Assembly (NCBI GenBank): GCA_022828125.1 | Contig: JAJEJD010000014.1 | Coordinates: 1 to 44,800 of the forward strand | Length of the DNA stretch: 44,800 nucleotides | Direction of reading: 5' to 3' | Source of the DNA: a bacterium | GTDB lineage: Bacteria > UBA8248 | Part shown: piece after piece, positions 1 to 8,707 of the stretch | How the letters are laid out: every line of letters begins with the position of its first letter | Position numbering within the stretch: position 1 is the stretch's first letter | Translations under genes and position numbers: made by a program | The notes under the pieces: generated by a model | Told to the model about the DNA's origin: nothing | Seen by the model: the letters and a program-made list of their open reading frames with translations, nothing else | Databases searched by the model: none

Positions 1-957
1 GGTGCCGAAGCTGAAGCCGGTGACGAGGTGTTTCTGGATCAGGATGCCGAGAATGACCACGGGGATGGTGATGACGGTCCCGATCGCCGCTTGAGGCCCG
101 TAGAGTCTTCCCTCCACCGCGCTCTGGAACTTGTTGAGCAGCACCGGGAGGGTGGTGACGTTCGGCTGGGTGAGCGTCAGCGCGAGCAGGAACTCGCTCC
201 AGTTCAGGATGAAGATGAACAGGAAGGTCACCACCATGCCCGGCGCGACGAGGGGGATGACCACGCGGCGCAGCGTGTAGAGACGGCCCGCGCCCATGAT
301 TTGCGCGGCATGTTCGATGGTCTTGGGAATCTCCTCGATGAAGTTCAGCATCATCCAGATGACGAACGGCAGCGTGGTCGCTATGTAGAGGAGGCCGAGG
401 CCGGTGTAGGAGTCGATGAGGCTGAACCGGTAGCCCAGGACCGTCTGGGTCGCGAACGGAATCAGGATGGCGTAATACATCACGACGGGAATCGCGATGA
501 TGATGGGCGGCACCATGCGGATGGTGAGGATCATGTAGCGGAAATACTTGCCGCCCACGTTGAAGCGCGATATCGAGTAGGCGAGGAACGTGCCCAGCAG
601 GAGGGCAACCAGCGCGCTGATGGAGGAGATGATCATCGAATCGCGCACCCCTACCCAGATCGTGAAGGCCTGCTCGGTGGCCTCCCGGCTGAGGCCTTCG
701 CCGTGGCCGACCACGGCGAAAATCTGCCGGTAGTTGTGCAGGGTGGGCTCGTATCCCCCGCCGAGGAAGCTCGGGAACCAGTTCGGCGGCCAGGCCACCC
801 AGTCGCCCGTGTCCTTGAAGGAGGTCGAGACCATCCAGAAGATCGGGAACATGATCATGATCGCCCAGCTCAGAAGTGCTGCGTGACGGAACCAGAAGAA
901 GAGGTTGTAGCGCTTGGCGAAGGACATCTCCGCGCGCCTGTCGGCCTCGTTCGTCAT
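1..957 (-). CDS. ABC transporter permease, MalG/UgpE type (partial at window edge)
   Basis: Inner-membrane permease subunit of a carbohydrate-type (CUT1) ABC importer. 319 residues are visible and the C-terminus runs off the window. Hydrophobic segments are seen near residues 26-44, 106-128, 141-166, 186-204 and 241-262. The cytoplasmic EAA loop that contacts the ATPase is at about 215-240 (E-H-A-A-Q-I-M-G-A-G, then R-R-V-V-I-P). The ATG at 957 is preceded at 5 nt by AGGAGGGG. It lies 88 nt downstream of the M20 peptidase and could share its transcript. Substrate cannot be told from the sequence. The partner permease, ATPase and binding protein are not in the window and may lie beyond position 1. 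Confidence 0.88.
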   Translation of the reverse strand, partial: MTNEADRRAEMSFAKRYNLFFWFRHAALLSWAIMIMFPIFWMVSTSFKDTGDWVAWPPNWFPSFLGGGYEPTLHNYRQIFAVVGHGEGLSREATEQAFTIWVGVRDSMIISSISALVALLLGTFLAYSISRFNVGGKYFRYMILTIRMVPPIIIAIPVVMYYAILIPFATQTVLGYRFSLIDSYTGLGLLYIATTLPFVIWMMLNFIEEIPKTIEHAAQIMGAGRLYTLRRVVIPLVAPGMVVTFLFIFILNWSEFLLALTLTQPNVTTLPVLLNKFQSAVEGRLYGPQAAIGTVITIPVVILGILIQKHLVTGFSFGT

Positions 958-1045
958 CTCATCCCCTCCTCTCGGGCGATGGGCCGCTCCCGCACGAGCA
1001 GATATTATCAATGTCCCGAACATAAGGACAACAGGCTCGAGGCGC

Positions 1046-2347
1046 TCACGCCGCGCCGCACCATTCCAGAATCAGGTGAAGCAGCCCCTCGACAGAAAGC
1101 CCCAGTTCGTCGATAAACGTGAATTCGTCGGGGATGTGGCCCCGCGGGCACTCCCCCCCGAACATGATCGTCGGCGTATCTCCGTAGAGGACCGGGAACC
1201 GCATGTCCGTCGTCCCGTTCAGGGCCTGACGCTGGCAGGGCCGGCCCGTGACCCGCTCGGCCACCGACAACGCCGTCTTGACGAACGGGTGTTCGGGGTC
1301 GGTGAGGCAGGGCTCCGCGCGCCTCTCCGTCCATTCCAGACGGGGCGGATGCTCGCGAAGCCACGGGTCGGCCTGGGCTGCCCGGGCGATGTGGTCTTCC
1401 ACCAGTTGTTTCACCTCATCGAGACTCTCTCGCGGGGCCACCCCCGCCACACCCTCCAGTACGCACTCGGCCGGGAGCTGGCCGATGGACACGCCCGCGC
1501 GGATCACGGTCACCACGAGGTTCACCGTTCGGGGTTCGAGCCCGCTTATCTCGAAACGCTTTTCCACCAGCGGTTCGCGTACCGCCTCCGCTCTTTGCGC
1601 GTCCAGTTCCCTGAGCGCGGCGTGGATATATTCGGCTTTCTCGATGGCGTTCACGAAAAGGTGCGCCGAACCCTTGTGACCGGCCTGGCCCGGCACGGTG
1701 ATCCGGAAACTCACGTCGCCGCCCGAACCGATGTCCACGCCGCCGAGTCCCCCCGGCTTCATGTGCGTGTAAACGGCGCCATCCGCACGAAGGCCGCGCA
1801 GAACGCACGCCAGCATGCCCCCGCCGCCGCCTTCTTCCTCCTCGACGGTGGAAAGCAGCGTCAGATCGCCCTTCAAGCGCACCCCGGCGTCTTTCAACGC
1901 CTGTGCGCACACGATCATGACGGCCAGCCCCGACTTGGCGTCTCCCGACCCCCGCCCGTAGAGCCGGTTACCCTCCACCTCCCCTCCGAAGGGGTCCTTC
2001 GTCCAGGCGCTTCGCGGGCCGGGCGGAACCGTATCGGCATGGCAAAAGAGAAGGAGCGACCTGCCGCCTCCCGTTCCCCGAAGGCGGCCGATCACGTTGG
2101 GCCGCCCCGCATAACCCTTCTCCAGCGATGAGCGAGGCGCCGAGAACGCCGGATGCTCTCTCACCTCCTCCAGATTCGCCTCGAACGCCTCCACCTCCAA
2201 ACCGGCATCGGCGAACCGTTCCTGCACCAGGGTCTGGATTGCTTCTTCCTCTCCCGTGGGGCTGGGGATCCGGACGAGTTCCTGAAGCAGGGCGGCCACG
2301 TCCGTTCGCCGGGCCTGCGAAATCACCTTCTCAAGCGCATCGTTCAT
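1046..2347 (-). CDS. M20-family metallopeptidase (ArgE/DapE/CPG2-like deacylase)
   Basis: Cytoplasmic zinc-dependent amidohydrolase of the M20 family (433 aa), which removes acyl groups from, or splits, small peptide-like substrates. Visible metal-site motifs are the F-C-H-A-D-T-V-P-P block (His103, Asp105), G-S-G-D-A-K-S-G (bridging Asp136), the acidic T-V-E-E-E-E run with the general base and metal-ligand glutamates at about 169-170, and the C-terminal G-H-I-P-D-E-F block. The lid domain lies between about residues 200 and 320. The ATG at 2347 has GGAGG 7 nt upstream. It precedes a sugar-type permease on the same strand. The exact substrate (acyl-ornithine, succinyl-diaminopimelate or other) cannot be assigned. 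Confidence 0.9.
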   Translation of the reverse strand: MNDALEKVISQARRTDVAALLQELVRIPSPTGEEEAIQTLVQERFADAGLEVEAFEANLEEVREHPAFSAPRSSLEKGYAGRPNVIGRLRGTGGGRSLLLFCHADTVPPGPRSAWTKDPFGGEVEGNRLYGRGSGDAKSGLAVMIVCAQALKDAGVRLKGDLTLLSTVEEEEGGGGGMLACVLRGLRADGAVYTHMKPGGLGGVDIGSGGDVSFRITVPGQAGHKGSAHLFVNAIEKAEYIHAALRELDAQRAEAVREPLVEKRFEISGLEPRTVNLVVTVIRAGVSIGQLPAECVLEGVAGVAPRESLDEVKQLVEDHIARAAQADPWLREHPPRLEWTERRAEPCLTDPEHPFVKTALSVAERVTGRPCQRQALNGTTDMRFPVLYGDTPTIMFGGECPRGHIPDEFTFIDELGLSVEGLLHLILEWCGAA

Positions 2348-2429
2348 GAATAATCCTCCGCCTTTTTACATCTGCGGGTTGAATTCAAAATTCCCTCTCC
2401 AAAATCACTCCCTGGTGCCTGGGTTTTCT

Positions 2430-2764
2430 CACTCCCCCCTTGAGGGGGTTGTTGAAAAACCCCCTGAGAGGGTAATGGCAACCCCCTTGAAAGCGAAATC
2501 CCATAACGTCAACCCCCCCTACCCCCCCTTGTCAGGGGGGCAAGAAAAAGCAAAACCCCCTCAGCCCGGCGATGGCGCATCGCGTTTTTATACCTCCCCC
2601 TTTTGTCAGGGCATTGCCTTTTTATACCCCCCTGACAAGGGGGGGTAGGGGGGGTTGCCTTTCCAGTCGAGAGGGCGGTCGGGGGTTCGAGCGAAAGCGG
2701 CCTTTCCTCTAAAGGCAATGTTCCCCGACGAGGGCTTTTTTCAACGGTCCCTTGAGGGAGAGTG
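2430..2764. repeat. Modular palindromic intergenic repeat, copy A
   Basis: Fills most of the 613-nt gap between the M20 gene and the end of the dppF-like gene. The inner arms at 2510-2540 and 2627-2657 are a perfect 31-bp inverted repeat of the form CAA-C7-TA-C7-TTGTCA-G6. Outer marks are GTTGTTGAAAAAC at 2448-2460 and GCTTTTTTCAAC at 2734-2745. The asymmetric core is A-rich followed by CCCCCTCAGCCCGG. Relative to copy B, the core carries an extra partial duplication of about 35 nt ending at about 2626. No credible gene lies in this gap. Confidence 0.85.
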
Positions 2765-2845
2765 ATTCTGGTATGCTCCATGGTGGGAATACCCCCCCCA
2801 AGGAGAATGATAGACATCTTTCCCTGGTCGGTTTTGATCACCATT

Positions 2846-2890
2846 ATTCCGGCAATCAATGCCGACCGAGGAGGGAGGGATTGCCGGAAT
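2846..2890. terminator. Inverted repeat downstream of the transporter operon
   Basis: A perfect 11-bp inverted repeat, ATTCCGGCAAT (2846-2856) with ATTGCCGGAAT (2880-2890), is separated by 23 nt. It lies about 70 nt beyond the stop of the last transporter gene. There is no U-run, so it is not a classical intrinsic terminator. It may be a 3'-end stabilising hairpin or a member of the ATTCCGGC repeat type seen again at 21.8 kb. Confidence 0.4.
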
Positions 2891-2960
2891 CCAGAACTCG
2901 GGCTCCCAGTGCTGAGTCATATATATAATTCCCCAAAGAAAGGCCCAGCAGCTACGTGTA

Positions 2961-3983
2961 TCAATCGGCCGCGGCGTCGACGCCGACGTCGCCTGCGAAA
3001 TGACAGGCCACCGTATGGCCGGGGTGCAATTCCCGCAGCGCCGGCTTCTCTTCCACGCAACGCTTCTCGCTGTAGGGACAACGCGTATGGAAGCGGCATC
3101 CCGTCGGCGGGTCGAGGGCGGAGGGAACCTCTCCCTCGAGGATGATGCGCCGCCGCTTTCTGGCCTTCACCGGGTCCGCCACCGGCGTGGCCGAGAGCAG
3201 CGCCTGGGTGTAGGGGTGCAGGGGGGTCGTGAAGAGCGACTCCACCGCCGCAAGCTCCACGATCTCGCCCAGGTACATGACCCCCACCCTGTCGCAGACC
3301 GAGCGCACCACGCCCAGGTCGTGCGTGATGAAGAGGTAGGAGAGATCGTGTTGCGCCTGAAGGGCTTTCAGGAGGTTCAGGATTTGGGCGCGGATGGAGA
3401 TGTCGAGCGAGGAGACCGGTTCGTCCGCGATCACCAGCCGGGGCTTCAGCGTGAGCGCCCGCGCGATGCCGATGCGCTGGCGCTGGCCGCCGCTGAGTTG
3501 GTGCGGGTAGCGGTCCATGAAGATTTCGCCCGGCTCCATGCCCACCTGGTTCAGGAGCCCGACGACGGTCTCGTCAATCTCCCCTTTCTCCGCCGCGTCA
3601 TGATTGAGGAGGGGCTGGCGCAGGATGGCCCGCACGGTGCGCCTGGGGTTCAGGGATTCGAAGGGGTCCTGAAAGATCATCTGCACGTCGCGGTTGTACT
3701 GCTTGAGGGCGGGGCCGCTCAGTTCCGCGACCTCTTGTTCGTCGAAGAGCATGCTCCCGGCGTCGGGCTTCTCCAGTTTCGCCAGCAGACGCGCCGTCGT
3801 CGTTTTCCCGCAGCCGCTCTCACCCACCAGGGCGAACGACTCACCGGCTTTGAGCGAGAAACTGATGTCGTCCACCGCGTGCACGTGGCGGGGAGGCCGG
3901 AGCCACCCCCCGTCGACGGGAAAGTGCTTCGTCAGCCTGCGCACTTGCAGGAGTGAATGGTTCATCGCGGCGGACTCACTCAT
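2961..3983 (-). CDS. Dipeptide/oligopeptide-type ABC transporter ATP-binding protein (DppF/OppF-like)
   Basis: Second ATPase of the importer (340 aa). Walker A is G-E-S-G-C-G-K-T-T (54-62), the signature L-S-G-G-Q-R-Q-R starts at 163, Walker B L-V-I-A-D-E-P is at 183-189, and the switch His is 221. The C-terminal oligopeptide-transporter extension carries Cys296, Cys302, Cys309 and Cys327. The same spacing occurs in the upstream ATPase, and a related DppD structure binds a [4Fe-4S] cluster there. The start at 3983 overlaps the stop of the preceding gene by 8 nt (ATGAGTGA), which suggests translational coupling. An internal ATG at 3965 is the alternative. It is the last gene of the unit. Confidence 0.93.
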   Translation of the reverse strand: MSESAAMNHSLLQVRRLTKHFPVDGGWLRPPRHVHAVDDISFSLKAGESFALVGESGCGKTTTARLLAKLEKPDAGSMLFDEQEVAELSGPALKQYNRDVQMIFQDPFESLNPRRTVRAILRQPLLNHDAAEKGEIDETVVGLLNQVGMEPGEIFMDRYPHQLSGGQRQRIGIARALTLKPRLVIADEPVSSLDISIRAQILNLLKALQAQHDLSYLFITHDLGVVRSVCDRVGVMYLGEIVELAAVESLFTTPLHPYTQALLSATPVADPVKARKRRRIILEGEVPSALDPPTGCRFHTRCPYSEKRCVEEKPALRELHPGHTVACHFAGDVGVDAAAD

Positions 3984-4959
3984 AAAGCCAGCAAGCCACC
4001 ATCCGTCCCTCCCCCAGATCGAGAGATGGCGGCGACTCCTCGCGGCAGACGTCCTTGACGTGGGGGCAGCGCGGGTGGAAGCGGCAGCCCGAGGGCATGT
4101 CCGTCGGGTTCGGCACCTGCCCCTCGATGGTCTCGAATACCTCGACGCGCTTGTCGGGGCTGAGCGTCGAACGCAGGAGGCCCTCCGTGTAGGGATGCTT
4201 CGGTTCGGCGAACAGGGTGAAGGTGTCGGCGTGCTCCACAATCTGGCCCGCGTACATGATGTAGATCCGGTCGCAATGCTCCGCCACCAGGCCGATATCG
4301 TGGGTGATCAGGAACAGGGCGTTCTGGAGTTCCTCGCGGAGGTGGGCGAGCAAGTCCATGATCTGCGCCTGGATGGTCACGTCCAGCGCCGTGGTGGGCT
4401 CATCGGCGATGAGCAGGGAGGGGCGGCACGAGATGGCCATGGCGATGAGCACCCGCTGGCGCATGCCGCCGCTCAGCTGATGGGGGTAGCTGTCATAGAC
4501 CCTCTGAGGCGACGGGATGCCGACGCGCTCGAACGCGTCGAGCACCTGCGAGCGGGCCTCCCCCTTCGAGACCTCCTGGTGCTCCAGCACCACCTCCGCC
4601 ACCTGGGCGCCGGCCCGCATGACGGGGTTCAGATACGTCATGGGGTCCTGAAAGACCATGGCGATCTCCGTCCCGCGGAGGTCGCACATGCTCGCCGTGT
4701 CCAGCGTCAGGAGGTCCACGTCGTTCAGCAGTATTTCGCCCGAGAGGATGCGGGCCACGACCGGCTGGAGCCGGATGATGGTGAGCGCCGTCATGGATTT
4801 CCCGGAGCCCGACTCGCCGACCAGCGCAACGGCTTCCTTGCGGTTCACTTCCAGCGAGACGCCGTCGACGGCCTTGATCACGCCGGAGGGGACGTCGAGG
4901 TAGGTCCTGAGGTCCGAGACCCGCAGGAGTCCGTTTCGGTTTTCAGCGTTCGCGTTCAT
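3976..4959 (-). CDS. Dipeptide/oligopeptide-type ABC transporter ATP-binding protein (DppD/OppD-like)
   Basis: First ATPase of the importer (327 aa), on the cytoplasmic face. Walker [10 protein letters not shown] is at 48-56, signature L-S-G-G-M-R-Q-R starts at 162, Walker B L-L-I-A-D-E-P is at 182-188, and the switch His is 220. The C-terminal cysteines 292, 298, 305 and 323 match the spacing of the DppF-like partner and fit the iron-sulfur motif described for this subfamily. The ATG at 4959 overlaps the permease stop by 4 nt (ATGA). A longer in-frame reading exists upstream but would lie inside the permease gene and is not needed. Confidence 0.93.
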   Translation of the reverse strand: MNANAENRNGLLRVSDLRTYLDVPSGVIKAVDGVSLEVNRKEAVALVGESGSGKSMTALTIIRLQPVVARILSGEILLNDVDLLTLDTASMCDLRGTEIAMVFQDPMTYLNPVMRAGAQVAEVVLEHQEVSKGEARSQVLDAFERVGIPSPQRVYDSYPHQLSGGMRQRVLIAMAISCRPSLLIADEPTTALDVTIQAQIMDLLAHLREELQNALFLITHDIGLVAEHCDRIYIMYAGQIVEHADTFTLFAEPKHPYTEGLLRSTLSPDKRVEVFETIEGQVPNPTDMPSGCRFHPRCPHVKDVCREESPPSLDLGEGRMVACWLYE

Positions 4960-5855
4960 AGGCCGGTCCGGTGAATCTCGGAGGAGCGGGGGTTGAGCAC
5001 GTCGTTCAGGCCGTCTCCCAGCAGATTGAGCGTCAGGACCGAGAGAAAGATGCCCAGACCGGGATACACGGCCATCCACCACGCCTGGCGCAGAAAGGGC
5101 TGGGCCTCGTACAACATCCGCCCCCAGGTGACCAGGCTGGGGTCTCCCAGACCCAGATAGCTCAAGCCCGCTTCGAGCAGCATGGCCTGCGCGGTCAGAA
5201 GCGAGGCGTTCACGACCACGACCCCGATGGCGTTCGGCAGTATCTCGCGGAAGATGATCGTCGAGCGCTTCGTGCCGATCACGTGCGCGGCGTCCACGAA
5301 CTGCCGCGTGCGCAGGGTCAGGAACTCGGAGCGGACGAGGCGGGCCGTCACCGGCCACGTCAGGATGGAGATGGCCAGGATGATGTTCCAGATGTTCGCC
5401 CCGAAGAAGGCGACGATGATAAGGGCGAGGAAGAAGCGCGGGATCACCATGAAAGTCTCGGTGAGCCGCATCAGGATGTCGTCGACCCACCCGCCCAGGT
5501 AACCGGAGATCGTGCCCACGAACAGGCCCAAGACCGTCGTGGCGAAGGCCGCCGAGAAGCCGACGAATATCGAGACCCGCCCGCCCCACAGGATGCGGCT
5601 GAAGACGTCGCGCCCGAGGTTGTCTACGCCCATGAGGTTCCGGAAGCTGTGTCCGCCCAGCCGCGAGCCCGAACCCAGGGCGTAAGGGTCATAGGGCGCC
5701 AGGACGGGCGCGAACAACACCAGCAGAACCAGCACCAGAAGAATGGACCCTGCGATGGGCACCGCGCGATTCTGGCTGAATGCGCCCCAGATAGCTCTCC
5801 ACTGGGGCCCTCTGTTCGAGCTTCGATGATCGATTGTATCCGCCGATGTCGTCAC
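4956..5855 (-). CDS. Dipeptide/oligopeptide-type ABC transporter permease (DppC/OppC-like)
   Basis: Inner-membrane permease (299 aa) with an N-terminal membrane segment at about 32-53, the family block G-V-D-N-L-G-R-D-V-F-S-R at 76-87, further membrane helices from about 97, an EAA loop at about 189-210 (A-A-H-V-I-G-T-K-R), and the C-terminal L-L-G-D-G-L-N-D-V-L-N-P-R block at 278-290 typical of DppC. It pairs with the DppB-like permease 12 nt upstream and overlaps the ATPase gene downstream by 4 nt. Substrate class (peptide, nickel or other small solute) is not resolved by the permease sequence. Confidence 0.93.
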   Translation of the reverse strand: MTTSADTIDHRSSNRGPQWRAIWGAFSQNRAVPIAGSILLVLVLLVLFAPVLAPYDPYALGSGSRLGGHSFRNLMGVDNLGRDVFSRILWGGRVSIFVGFSAAFATTVLGLFVGTISGYLGGWVDDILMRLTETFMVIPRFFLALIIVAFFGANIWNIILAISILTWPVTARLVRSEFLTLRTRQFVDAAHVIGTKRSTIIFREILPNAIGVVVVNASLLTAQAMLLEAGLSYLGLGDPSLVTWGRMLYEAQPFLRQAWWMAVYPGLGIFLSVLTLNLLGDGLNDVLNPRSSEIHRTGL

Positions 5856-5867
5856 GAGCCTGAGTTC

Positions 5868-6851
5868 CTAGTTATACGCCACGCGCGGGTCGATCAAGGC
5901 GTAGAGAATGTCCGTGATGAGGTTCGCCAGCATGATCATCATCGAGACGACGAGGAAGATCCCCAGAATCATCGGATAGTCCCGCGCGGTGATGGATTCG
6001 AAGATCAGCCTGCCCATGCCCGGCCACCCGAACACGGTCTCGGTGAACACCGAGCCCGCCATGACGTAGGCGAAATTGATGCCGATCACGGTGACCACCG
6101 GGAGCAGCGCATTGCGCAGGGCGTGCCGGTAGAGCACGCGGCGTTCGTTCAGCCCCTTGGATTTCGCGGTCAGGATGAAGTCCTGCGCGAGCGTCTCCTG
6201 CATCTTGCCCCGCGTGATCCGGAACACGAGTGTCATGTGATAGGTGGCGTAGGTAATCGCGGGAAGGAGCAGGTGCTTCAAGACGTCCAGGACCGCGGGC
6301 CAGCCGGGCTCCACCCCGCGCATCGAATACATCCCCTGGCTCGGCAGCCAGTCCAGATAAAGGGCGAAAAAGAGTATGAGAAGCTGGCCCAGCCAGAAAA
6401 TGGGCATCGAATAGCCGGCGAGCGAAGCCAGGGTCGCCAGGTGGTCGCCCACCGAATAGGAATAGCGCGACGCGATGACGCCCAGAACCACCCCCATGAG
6501 GCTGGCGATGGAGAAGGCCGTCGCCATCAGGAGCATGGTGGCAGGCAGGCGATCGATGATGACGCCGAGTACGGGGGAGTTGTGCCAGGTGGAATAGCCC
6601 AGGTCCAGATGAAGCAGCTTCCAGAGGTAAATTCCCATCTGGACGTAAAGCGGCTTGTCCAGGCCGAACTCCTTGCGCAGCTCCGCGTAGGCCTCCGGCG
6701 TGGCCTCGGTGACGCTGGCCAGGTAAATAGCCGGATCGCCGGGAGCGAGATGGATGATGGTGAAGTTGATGATGATGACCCAGAAAACGAGAGGGACGGC
6801 CTGAAGGATTCGCCTTACGCTGTAACGCAGAAGCGGATAATCGCCTGCCAT
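5868..6851 (-). CDS. Dipeptide/oligopeptide-type ABC transporter permease (DppB/OppB-like)
   Basis: Inner-membrane permease (327 aa). The N-terminal R-R-I-L-Q-A-V-P motif and a membrane segment at 15-35 are typical of DppB. They are followed by the periplasmic L-D-L-G-Y-S block (82-87), several hydrophobic spans between 103 and 210, the EAA loop at 228-251, and E-T-V-F-G-W-P-G-M-G at 271-280. The ATG lies at 6851. The gene sits 84 nt after the binding-protein stop and 12 nt before the DppC-like gene, so the transporter genes are co-transcribed. Confidence 0.93.
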   Translation of the reverse strand: MAGDYPLLRYSVRRILQAVPLVFWVIIINFTIIHLAPGDPAIYLASVTEATPEAYAELRKEFGLDKPLYVQMGIYLWKLLHLDLGYSTWHNSPVLGVIIDRLPATMLLMATAFSIASLMGVVLGVIASRYSYSVGDHLATLASLAGYSMPIFWLGQLLILFFALYLDWLPSQGMYSMRGVEPGWPAVLDVLKHLLLPAITYATYHMTLVFRITRGKMQETLAQDFILTAKSKGLNERRVLYRHALRNALLPVVTVIGINFAYVMAGSVFTETVFGWPGMGRLIFESITARDYPMILGIFLVVSMMIMLANLITDILYALIDPRVAYN

Positions 6852-6935
6852 GGATCGCCCCTCGGTGAGACGTCAGGAAACCCGCGGGGCCCCGCCCGGA
6901 GACGGGGCCCCTGAAACACGATTCGAATACCGGGA

Positions 6936-8552
6936 CTACTTCTGGTAAGCGTCCTCCCGAGTGCAATACGCGCAGTAGGGACGCGTGACCACATCCGCCC
7001 ATTTCGCCGAATGCGTGTGAACGAAGGGCGTCTCGAACAGCGGGATCACGGGCGCGTCGGCCGCTACCATATCGACGATCTGACGCCACGCGGCGCCCCG
7101 CTTCTTCACGTCGGGGATCTGCCATTCGGCGTCGAGGAGACGCTGAACGCCGACGTTGATGTAGGACGGCGCGTTGTTGAAGTTCGCCGAGCCGATGTTG
7201 TTCCTGTCATAAACCCGCGTCACGCTGATCTTGGGGTCGGGCCCGGTGGTGAAGAACTGCATCATGATGTCGAAATCATGATTGATGTACACCTTCTTCA
7301 GCGTCGCCGCCCGGTCGAAGGACTCGATCTTGATGTCGATGCCGACCTTCTTGAGCTGCTGCTTGATCACCTCGGCCGCCAACCCCTCGAAGCCGCGGCC
7401 CTTGGCCCAGGTTACCGTGAGGCTGAAGCGCTTGCCTCCCCTCATCGGGTAGCCCGCCTCGTCAAGCAGCCTGTTCGCCATCTTCAGGTCCTGCTTGTAC
7501 TGGGCGAAGCTGCCCTTGTGCGCCCACTTCATGGCCGAGTGCATGATGCCGTCCGCCACTTTCGCGGTGCCCCCCGTAGCGAGCTGGCTGATCTGGTTCT
7601 TGTCCAGCGCATACGCGATCGCCTGGCGAACCTTCACGTTGCCGGTGATGGGCCGCCGCATGTTCAGGAGCATGAACTCGACCTGCCCCGTCGCCTCTCC
7701 CCCCTTGTCGAGGACGACGAGTTTCGGGTTCTTCTTGAGGCGTGCGGCCTGATCCCAGGGGATGAGGGCCGCGCGGAGATAGTCTATCTCCCCTTTCTCC
7801 AGGGCGATGAGGCGGGTGTTGGCGTCCGAGACGAACCGGATGACCAGCTCATCCGCGTAGGGCTTGGGCGCGTTCCAGTAATTCGGGTTCCTCACGAGCC
7901 TGACGTGGCTGCCCTTCTTGTACTCCTTGAGCATGAAGGGCCCGGTTCCGACGGGCTTCTTGCTATACGGAGCGTTCAGGAAGGCCTTTCGGCTGCCCAC
8001 GTGATCCTTCCACAGGTGCTTGGGATAGATGGCGGGCCCGCCGAAGATCACCCCCATCACGGTGAGCAGGGGGGCGAAAGGCTTCTTGAGGCGGACGACG
8101 ATGGTGTACTTGTCCGGCGCTTCCACCTTCTCCGCCACGGGCTTCCAGAACACGCGCGAGCGCGGATTGTACGGCAGGCACTTCTCCAGCGAGAACTTCA
8201 CGTCCTCGCTCGTCATCTCCTTGCCGTCGTGGAACTTCACGCCCTTTCTGAGGTGGAAGACGAGCGTCTTCCCGCCGTCCTTGACCTCCCAGGATTTCGC
8301 CAGCTCCGGCTTCGGGTTGAGGTCGAAATCGAGCGTGATCAGCTTGTTGTAGATGTTCACGGCCGGCACCTGGACCGTCGTGCCCGGTTTGACGATCAGG
8401 TTGAAGTGCCCCGGGTCGGCTTCCAGGCCGATGACCAGCGTGCCTCCCCGCTTCTGGGCCCATGCGGACCCCGGGATGTGAGTGAGTACGAGCACCGCGG
8501 CGAGAACCAAGAAGATAGCGGCGCTACCGAATCGAACCTTGCGTCGTTCCAT
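6936..8552 (-). CDS. ABC transporter substrate-binding protein, family 5 (SBP_bac_5)
   Basis: Secreted or lipid-free periplasmic receptor of the importer (538 aa). The chosen ATG at 8552 has GGAGG 8 nt upstream and gives a clean signal peptide: M-E-R-R-K, a hydrophobic core at about 10-25, and a predicted cleavage after A-W-A at residue 32. An upstream in-frame start at 8582 would add ten residues and spoil the signal. Family marks include L-R-K-G-V-K-F-H-D-G-K, D-V-K-F-S-L-E, V-G-T-G-P-F, N-P-N-Y-W and V-R-Q-A-I-A-Y-A-L-D. These proteins bind peptides, glutathione, nickel chelates or opines; the ligand is unknown here. The gene begins 155 nt after the UGSC partner gene. Confidence 0.93.
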   Translation of the reverse strand: MERRKVRFGSAAIFLVLAAVLVLTHIPGSAWAQKRGGTLVIGLEADPGHFNLIVKPGTTVQVPAVNIYNKLITLDFDLNPKPELAKSWEVKDGGKTLVFHLRKGVKFHDGKEMTSEDVKFSLEKCLPYNPRSRVFWKPVAEKVEAPDKYTIVVRLKKPFAPLLTVMGVIFGGPAIYPKHLWKDHVGSRKAFLNAPYSKKPVGTGPFMLKEYKKGSHVRLVRNPNYWNAPKPYADELVIRFVSDANTRLIALEKGEIDYLRAALIPWDQAARLKKNPKLVVLDKGGEATGQVEFMLLNMRRPITGNVKVRQAIAYALDKNQISQLATGGTAKVADGIMHSAMKWAHKGSFAQYKQDLKMANRLLDEAGYPMRGGKRFSLTVTWAKGRGFEGLAAEVIKQQLKKVGIDIKIESFDRAATLKKVYINHDFDIMMQFFTTGPDPKISVTRVYDRNNIGSANFNNAPSYINVGVQRLLDAEWQIPDVKKRGAAWRQIVDMVAADAPVIPLFETPFVHTHSAKWADVVTRPYCAYCTREDAYQK

Positions 8553-8707
8553 TGCTCCGCCCTCCAGAAAAAGGATTACCACTTATGGACCGGGGCGTTG
8601 TGCCCCGTCGTCATACCGCCTCCAGGGTTGAATGCTCCCGATAAGACAGGGGAATGATGGGATACGATAGCGCCTGGAACCCGTTCTCCTCTTGGTCCGA
8701 CTCGCGT

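Noticed and set aside
28-1116. Long plus-strand frames opposite real genes in the transporter and ribosomal regions
   Set aside because: They show the His/Asp/Arg/Glu-rich composition of antisense readings in GC-rich DNA, while the minus-strand readings are clear family members.
2509-2859. Open frames across the palindromic repeats (also 10405-10659, 10419-10649, 14436-14711)
   Set aside because: They are low-complexity translations of the C/G-tract arms (for example L-T-R-G-G-R-G-G) and recur with each copy; no protein family is recognisable.
2918-2932. TATATATAAT-like stretch as a promoter
   Set aside because: It lies beyond the end of the transporter operon, has no matching -35 element and no gene in a sensible position on either strand.
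3976-5589. 537-aa fusion of permease-region sequence with the DppD-like ATPase
   Set aside because: The first 210 residues are an out-of-frame reading of the permease gene. The ATPase starts properly at 4959 with an ATGA overlap.
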